Assembly (NCBI GenBank): GCA_023213395.1 | Contig: CM041465.1 | Coordinates: 12,710,001 to 12,774,000 of the forward strand | Source of the DNA: Cycas panzhihuaensis | Taxonomy: Eukaryota; Cycadophyta | Direction: 5' to 3' | Length of the DNA: 64,000 bases | Shown here: positions 57,961 to 64,000 of the stretch, one piece after another | How positions within the stretch are numbered: position 1 is the stretch's first letter | How the letters are laid out: each line of letters begins with the position of its first letter | The notes under the pieces: model-generated | Seen by the model: the letters and a program-made list of their open reading frames with translations, nothing else | The model's database searches: none | Told to the model about the DNA's origin: nothing | Made by a program: the position numbers and the translations under genes

Positions 57961-59212
57961 ACTTACCCAGCCTACCACGAAGCGTAAGCCCTTCTCCATC
58001 GTGGACAAGATTCATACTGTTACCGCAGGAATGTCCTTGATGGATATTTTGAGGAGTTATCCTGAGTAGCAGGCCCTTCTCCTAGAAGCTTTAGGATCGA
58101 GTGATGTGCCTGTCCACGCTTTGGGCGTCACCCAAAGCTGTGGACCTATTATCTCATTTGATCCTAAGGATCTTCCTCTCGCGAGTGAAAGGGAACGTCA
58201 GTGGAACTTCCCGTTCACTATCACTATCGATACACCTGATTGTACCCTCCAAAGAACTGTTGTTGACAACGGTTCTTCTGTCAATTCCATGCCCTTGCGT
58301 GTCATGCAAGAGCTTGGTATCTCCACCTTGGAACCTGTTCCATGGCGATGCCAAGGTTATGACGGTAGCGAGAAGACCCCTTTGGGATCTGTCGTGATTC
58401 CGCTCACCCTTGAGGGCAAGATTGTTCTTGCCGACGTTGTAGTCCTCGACGTTGACATTGACTACAACCTCCTTCTAGGTCGTCCATGGCTCGACCAAAT
58501 GGGAGCTGTGTGATCGACTCTTTAGGGACAAATTAAATTCGTCCATGACGGATGGATGAGAGTGATTCCCCACGAATGCCCATTTACTAAACAAACTCGT
58601 TCCACTAGTTCGGCAAACCAAGGTCCTTCCACGCATGCCTTGGCTTGCTCTATTGGTATACCTAACCCATCCGAAGAAGATCCCACACCTTCTTCCCCTA
58701 GTCTCACGCGGTTTTCCCCTATTGGCATTGGGAGTTACGGGTACCTTGCTTCATTTAGTGACGATGAGTCACACGATAAAGATGAGGATTGTCTTTACCC
58801 TGTCTCTTTCCTCTGCACCAGTAGGTCGCACCCGTCTCATTCTAGATCCCTATCTAGAACCTCTCTCGTTGGTGAGGCTAGCCACTCCTACATGTCGCAC
58901 GTCATCGCTCATGTTGACCCATCCATCGTCAGTTCTTCTTCTTCATTACCCCCTGTAAGTAATGGCTTTAAAGAATTGCCTTTCGCTCCTTCCAAGGAGC
59001 CTCTTCTTAGCTTTCCTTCAGAATCCCATGAGGAAGTTGAGCAACACGATGACCATCATGGTCCCGTTGCTTCCACTCCCTCGAGTGCTTCCTCCACTCG
59101 AAGTAAGGTCATCCATGGGGTGGATTACTTCGAGGATGACGAAGCCTTGCTGAAGCATTTGGCAGGTTTTACGCCAAACTTGCCTTTTGGTCATCACAGG
59201 CTTGGTCACTAG
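57961..59212 (+). pseudogene. pol: Retropepsin-like protease and linker of element C
   Basis: The protease domain is open at 58,106-58,513: the active-site region VVDNGSSVNSMP (D-N-G in place of D-S/T-G) near 58,262, then IPLTLEGK and DYNLLLGRPWLDQMGA, the usual C-terminal retropepsin motif. A Ser/Pro/His-rich linker of about 218 codons (58,556-59,212) separates it from RT and has no recognised domain. Stops at 58,511, 58,523 and 59,210. Confidence 0.83.
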
Positions 59213-59221
59213 AAGATCCTC

Positions 59222-60720
59222 GTGATCGGATCCACACTTACTGATCTAATCCCGTCTCCTATTCCACCTCCTCCTATTGACCTTGCCCCTCTCCACTTCG
59301 AGGAGGATAATGCCATGTGCACGGGGGTGACCCAAGACATAGTCTTGGCCCCAGGCAAGGTCATTAAGGTCAGGTTGGAATGTTCCCCTGATGAGATAAG
59401 GGAGTACTCCCTTCTGTTCCAGGAGTTCTGAGATGTGTTTGCGTAGGATTATGCTGACATGAAGGAAATTGACCCCTCCATTATCACTCATAACCTCACC
59501 ACCATTCCTGGCGCCTGCCCTATGCACCAGAAATAGCGTCCCCTTAACCCGAAGCTCTCAGCTGCCATCAAGATGGAGGTTAAGAACCTTCTGGATGCTG
59601 GGCTTATTACTTCCATCGACTACCCTAAGTGGGTCTCCAACATTATCCCTGTTGCTAAAAAGAATGGGGCAATCCGTATATGTGTCAATTTTTGTGACAT
59701 CAATAATGCTTGTCCCAATGACAATTTCCTATTACCCTTCCTCGATCAAATTATTGATCGCACCACTGGATTTGAAGTTATGTCCCTAATGGATAGCTTC
59801 TCTGGCTATAACCAGATTCAGATTTCTCCCGAAGACCGCCATAAGACGGCCTTCACTACTCCTTGGGGTACCTTCGCCTACAAGGCGATGCCTTTTGGCC
59901 TTAAGAATGTAGGTGTTACTTACCAAAAAGCCATGCATTTCATTTTCCACGACCTCATTAATAACACATTGGAAGTCTTCATGGATGATATGATGGGTCT
60001 CTCCCATGTCAGGGCCCATCACCCATCCGAGTTACGTGCCATCTTCTCACAATGCCGCAAGTATCACGTCAGTCTAAATCCGCTCAAGCGTGTGTTTGCC
60101 GTTACCTCGGGTAAACTCCTTGGGTTCCTTGTGTCCAAACAAGGAATTCAGATTGACCCTAATAAGGTCAGGGTAATCCTCGACATGTCGTCGCCTAGAA
60201 CTCAATGATAGATTAAGTCATTTTTAGGAAGGCTTGGTTTTCTTAGGCGCTTCTTAGCTGACTTCGCTGTGAGCACTAAACCCCTCACAAACCTATTGAA
60301 GAAGGGAGCTCCTTTTGCCTGGTCTGACAAGACCCAAAAGGCCTTCAAAGGACTTAAGGAAGCCCTAACTTCCACTCCTACATTGGCGCCTCCTTAATTC
60401 GATAGGCCCTTCGTCCTATACACCTCAGTGATTGACAAGTCCTTGGGCACTATGCTAGCTTAGGAGGATGACTCGGGAACCGAGAGAGCTATATATTTTA
60501 TCAGTCGCACCCTCGTGGCTACTGAGCTTAACTATTCCCCTACCAAGAAGGAGTGCCTCTCCTTAGTCCATGCGACCAAGAAGTTTAGATACTACTTGCT
60601 CGGCAACACCACCAAGGTGATCGTTTAATCCGATCCCTTGCGATACTTGCTAACTCGTTCGGATTTGATGGGTAGGGCTGGTTGTTGGGCCGACTTACTT
60701 CAAGAATTCAACCTCCATAT
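59222..60720 (+). pseudogene. pol: Reverse transcriptase and RNase H of element C
   Basis: RT is open at 59,573-60,208 with MEVKNLLDAGLI, VNFCDINNACPND, MDSFSGYNQI, AMPFGLKNVG and the catalytic VFMDDMM. RNase H follows (LGTMLA, stop, [22 protein letters not shown]) through 60,720. In-frame stops include 59,429 (TGA), 59,444 (TAG), 60,206-60,211 (TGA TAG), 60,461 (TAG) and 60,626 (TAA). At the last four the paralogue D reads Arg, Gln, Gln and Gln. The frame itself is never shifted. Confidence 0.9.
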
Positions 60721-62125
60721 CGTTAACCAGAAATCAAAGAAGGGAATGATAGTGGCTGAGCAACTCGCAGATACCCCTATCCCTAACTCCTTTGGTGCCC
60801 CCATTAACGACTCTCTCCCCTATGAGTCTATCCTGATGATTCAGGGAGCCTCTCCCCATCCACTCATCGACAATGAGTGGTATGGCGACATAGCGCGGTA
60901 TCTTACACAGCAGTAATACCACCCCGACGCCAGTAGTAAAGTTAGATCTCATATCTAGACTTCTGCCAGGCAATACCTCCTCATGGCTGAGGTATTATAC
61001 AAGAGGTCCTTCGATGGGATCCTCCTCCGCTGCGTCACTACTAACGAAGTCAACCAGGTACTTTGCGAATGCCACCATAGTATTTGTGGGGGTCACTTTG
61101 GGGGCCAGTCTATGGCTTAGAGGATCCTTCGCATGGGTTATTTCTGGCTATTCCTCTTCAAGGACGCTCACACCTTTGCTCTGAAATTTCGATGATGTGA
61201 GGAACACACCAACATTTCCCATGTGCCTTCCGAGGCCCTGCATCCCATTATTTCACCATGGCCTTTTACTCAGTGGGGACTAGACCTTATTGGGGCTATC
61301 TCCCCACCTTCGTCATCACAGCACAAGTTTATCTTGATTGCCATGGAGTATTTTACCAAATTAGTTGAGGCCATCCCCTTGATCACTACCCCTGGTAAAA
61401 CGATTGCCACGTTCATTTTCCAGCACATCATTTACCATTTTAGAATTCTAGACGTCCTAATCACTGATAATGGAACTCTTTTCTGTAATAAGGAAATGGA
61501 TGAGCTTTATGAGAAGTTTAAAATTTCTCACAAGACTTCCTCCCCTTACTACCCTCAGGCAAATGACCAAGTGGAGTCTTTCAATAAGACTCTCGTCAAC
61601 ATTCTCAAGAAAACCATTGCTCAATCCCAAAAGGATTGGCACCTTCAGTTGCCCTCTGCCTTGTGGGCTTACCGCACCTCTATCCGTTCTACCACAGGAA
61701 TGACCCCGTTCTCCCTAGTCTACGGTACTGAGGCGGTACTCCCACTGGAGGTGGAGATTCCTTCCTTGCGAGTCTCCCTTCGAGGTTTCGTTGATGAAGA
61801 GTCGATCCGTTAGGCTCACCTGCTAGACCTCGAAGCTTTGAATGAGAGATGCTTAGCCACTTATCAGGCTAACCTGGCATCATCCAAAGCTCACTCACAA
61901 AGGGCCTACAATAAACATCTTCGTTCCCGCCCTTTGTTTCCTGGGGACCACGTCCTCAAGCTCAAGTATCTCCATGATCGCTTGACCAAATTCAAACCCC
62001 GATGGGTTGGTCCTTTCATCATTATTGAATCCCTCGATAATGGTGCCTACAAGATAGCCACCCTAGAAGGGCTTGAATTCAAGAAAGCTGTTAATAGGAA
62101 ATTCCTTAAGAAGTTTTATGTGTGA
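60721..62125 (+). pseudogene. pol: Integrase of element C
   Basis: The zinc-binding half begins HHSICGGHF near 61,073; the first Cys of its CxxC reads Arg and a TGA follows. The DDE core is open at 61,223-61,813: QWGLDLIG, LITDNGT and the QVESFNK glutamate are all present. The C-terminal part is open at 61,838-62,125 (PRWVGPFIIIESLDNGAYKI), ending in a proper TGA. Stops at 60,914, 60,956, near 61,118, 61,196 and 61,811. This enzyme inserts the DNA copy into the host genome. Confidence 0.92.
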
Positions 62126-62690
62126 TCTTTCGGTGATCTCTTCACCCCGCTCCGAAATGAACCTAAACTACCATCTTAGGTTGCCCCCATTCTTCCTAAC
62201 TATGGGTAGAATGGCAATTTAAGATGGATCCTTCTTCTTCTTTTTGGTTCCTTCCACAGAACCTGCATTCCCATACCCTCTCGGGAACTTTTGTCATCCT
62301 GCTTGGGCATTCCCCAATCAGGAAGACACTTGGGAGCATTGTTGCTCCTCTTTCCTGTTTGTCGTTTCCTTCGCATATTCCGCTATGCTCTTCCATAGAC
62401 GTATATACCACTCTATCCTCTAACCTCACACCTCTCTGTCGTCTCCACTCATGATGTGTGTGTGTGTGTGCTCCTGTTAGACATATAGCCATACATGGAA
62501 GGAAACGTGTGCATCATACAATAAAATATTCACAACATAAAATGTCTACAGCATAACATTTGCAACATACAAAATAAACACACATGTCATCCACACGTGA
62601 TAAATACACAGTATCTTATGTCCAAATGGGGTTCTAATTACCCCATATATATATACATCCAAAACATCATATCACAGCATACATCTAGGA
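62126..62690 (+). other. Spacer between integrase and antisense PMD gene (C)
   Basis: It matches the spacer of element D in its first part. It includes a (TG)8 run at 62,455-62,470 and an AT-rich stretch from 62,480. No reading frame of note. Confidence 0.65.
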
Positions 62691-64000
62691 AGCCGGTGTC
62701 CTTGTAGGGGGGGTACAATCATATGATCCTATATATGACCCCGAGGCCCGCAGGCTTTCCCCGCCGTAATCATATATACATATCCTACTCTACTGCTGGC
62801 CCCCTCCTGGGGTACCATCTCCCAGTCTGTGTGATCCCTCTCCTAGGGACCACATGCCTTCGAGGCTCCTCCTAGGCCTCCGAGAGCTGCCCACCTTGCT
62901 TACCTAGTCTCATGGTCATCTCGGGGTCGTTGCCACCGTGTGGGTATGCGTCCTGCTCTGGCTCGACCTCGACGCCATCTGCACTATCAGCTGATCGTAT
63001 CGGGCCTGGATACGATCCCTCTCTCCTTGAAGTGCTTCCTCTGTCACCCTGAGATGCTCTGTGACTACCGCTAGCTAGATCCTACTCCCGGCATCTTCGC
63101 CTGCTCCGCCTAGTGCCTCTAGAGCCTGAACCCATCCGCGTAGCTCATCCCTCTCGTGCCTTGCATCGTCTCTCTCCTACTGTAGTCATCCCCGAGATGT
63201 CACATGCTCTTGGGACTCTGCGGTCCATATGTCCCTCGCCCTCACTAATGGGGCAAATGCCTCTATGTGGGCACCTGCCGCTCTAGGCTCATCTCCTGCC
63301 TAGATAGGCGGTTGCCCCTCTGCATACACCTAAGGGAATATCTCCCTCACCATAGCCTCTATCAGTCTCTGGATCTCTGCTGCACCTACCAATGCAACAT
63401 GCCATGTATCAGTATGTATCTCACCATATACCATAATCAAATCAAACATCTATCTAGATGCCAAATGACTCTGGAAAAGGTTAGGTCTCTCACTGCATGG
63501 TCACTCCTCGGGTCATGCAAGATCCTCTCCTCTGGCTCTCGCCACCGTGAGGTGCCTCATCCTCTGGCACATCCTATGCCTGGGCCTCCCTCCTCGCAGG
63601 GGCCAGCTCAGCTCTCGTCCCTCCAGATCCCATCATGATCCATAGCCTGCGGGCCCTGGTCACGGGTCTCCTACTCTCGTCCTGTGCACCTGATGGGCAT
63701 GCCTCTCCTCTAGCAGCCCCAGATGGACCCTCTGCACCTCCTGCCATCCCTGAGGGACCTGCCTCTCCTACAGGTTGTGACGGGCTGGCCCTATCATCTC
63801 CATTATCTCCATCGTCTCCACCATCATCACCTGTGGGCACTCCTGCTCTACCTGTCTCGTCGTCATTATCCCACCTCACTATCCTATAGGGCTTTGCTAT
63901 GTAGTCTAGTAGGGTGAGGAGGTCTAGTGACGTAGCCTCCACTTATCGTTGGACATGGGCTCGGTCCTCTGTCCCTCTCAGCCGATTCTGCCACCTGTGG
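62690..64000 (-). pseudogene. PMD gene C-terminal part, antisense to element C pol (partial)
   Basis: On the minus strand the gene enters from beyond 64,000 with RAHVQR, a TAA, then VEATSLDLLTLLDYIAKPYRIVRWDNDDE (63,942-63,850), collinear with VAAISLNLFIVEEYVRDPYHVMHWESDVEE of the 47.9-kb gene. A Gly/Asp/Ser/Pro-rich linker follows (to 63,574), then a charged helical segment (HERDELRGWVQALEALG; GERDRIQARYDQLI near 63,010), and the end near 62,720 shares GTATATGATTGTACCCCCC-type sequence with 49,826-49,845. The PMD core itself lies outside the window, so the assignment rests on the collinear paralogue. Confidence 0.7.

Larger units (their letters stand above)
52610..64000 (+). mobile_element. 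Tat-like Ty3/gypsy element C, plus strand, 3' end outside the window
   Basis: Order: LTR-like 52,610-55,183, leader, gag (55,469 on), protease, reverse transcriptase, RNase H, integrase (to 62,125), conserved spacer, antisense PMD gene (62,690-64,000 and beyond). There is no chromodomain; the integrase end GAYKIATLEGLEF is of the Tat type. It joins element D pol abruptly at about 52,605-52,610, so it probably inserted there in opposite orientation. The G+C content is clearly higher than in the older copies and CpG is still frequent, so this is the youngest large element. The 3' LTR and target duplication are not in view. Confidence 0.82.

Noticed and set aside
62224-62492. Open frames on both strands in the post-integrase spacer
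   Set aside because: They overlap each other, lack motifs, and the same spacer in element D is not open.

Overview
The window looks like nuclear heterochromatin of a large-genome seed plant. It is built almost wholly of nested, decayed LTR retrotransposons, and I see no intact host gene, rRNA, tRNA or CRISPR array. The plant assignment rests on three things: Ty1/copia and Tat-like Ty3/gypsy polyproteins, primer-binding sites complementary to plant initiator Met-tRNA (TGGTATCAGAGC), and a plant mobile domain (PMD) gene. Species cannot be told from sequence alone. Most of the window is AT-rich and full of TAA/TAG stops, while 52.6-64.0 kb is clearly richer in G+C and is the youngest material.

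Layout. 1-1.64 kb: unassigned AT-rich DNA and one LTR of a minus-strand iMet-primed element. 1.64-8.0 kb: repeat copy A, made of a minus-strand gypsy gag arm, an LTR-like centre and a plus-strand gag arm. 8.33-17.91 kb: a full-length minus-strand copia element (E1), split at 11.43 kb by a plus-strand element (F, 11,436-15,288) that has LTRs, gag and protease only and is flanked by a perfect 5-bp target duplication CCCTA. 17.9-21.3 kb: unassigned. 21.29-25.05 kb: a 5'-truncated minus-strand copia (G) between 20-bp direct repeats. 27.7-42.1 kb: repeat copy B, with the same head-to-head layout as A. Copy B carries three insertions: a solo-LTR-like block (29.47-30.24 kb), a non-autonomous LTR element with a captured tandem-BRCT reading frame (30,692-34,742), and a 324-bp miniature LTR element (37,706-38,029) whose empty site is preserved in copy A.

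42.1-52.6 kb: minus-strand Tat-like gypsy D (RNase H and integrase, an antisense PMD gene, a second RNase H-like fragment, LTR-like sequence). 52.6-64 kb: plus-strand Tat-like gypsy C, inserted head-to-head into the D polymerase gene. C has a roughly 2.2 thousand-codon gag-pol frame broken almost only by stop codons, followed by another antisense PMD gene that runs off the window.

How the parts relate. D and C share the same order: gag-pol, a spacer of about 0.6-0.8 kb, then a PMD-type gene on the opposite strand. This points to a Tat-like family that carries an antisense PMD gene as cargo. The BRCT element and element F share LTR termini, an iMet primer site and a polypurine-tract-proximal motif, so F-like autonomous relatives probably mobilised the BRCT carrier. 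Where paralogous copies can be compared (D against C), many stops in one copy face Gln, Arg or Trp in the other, as expected from decay of methylated cytosines.
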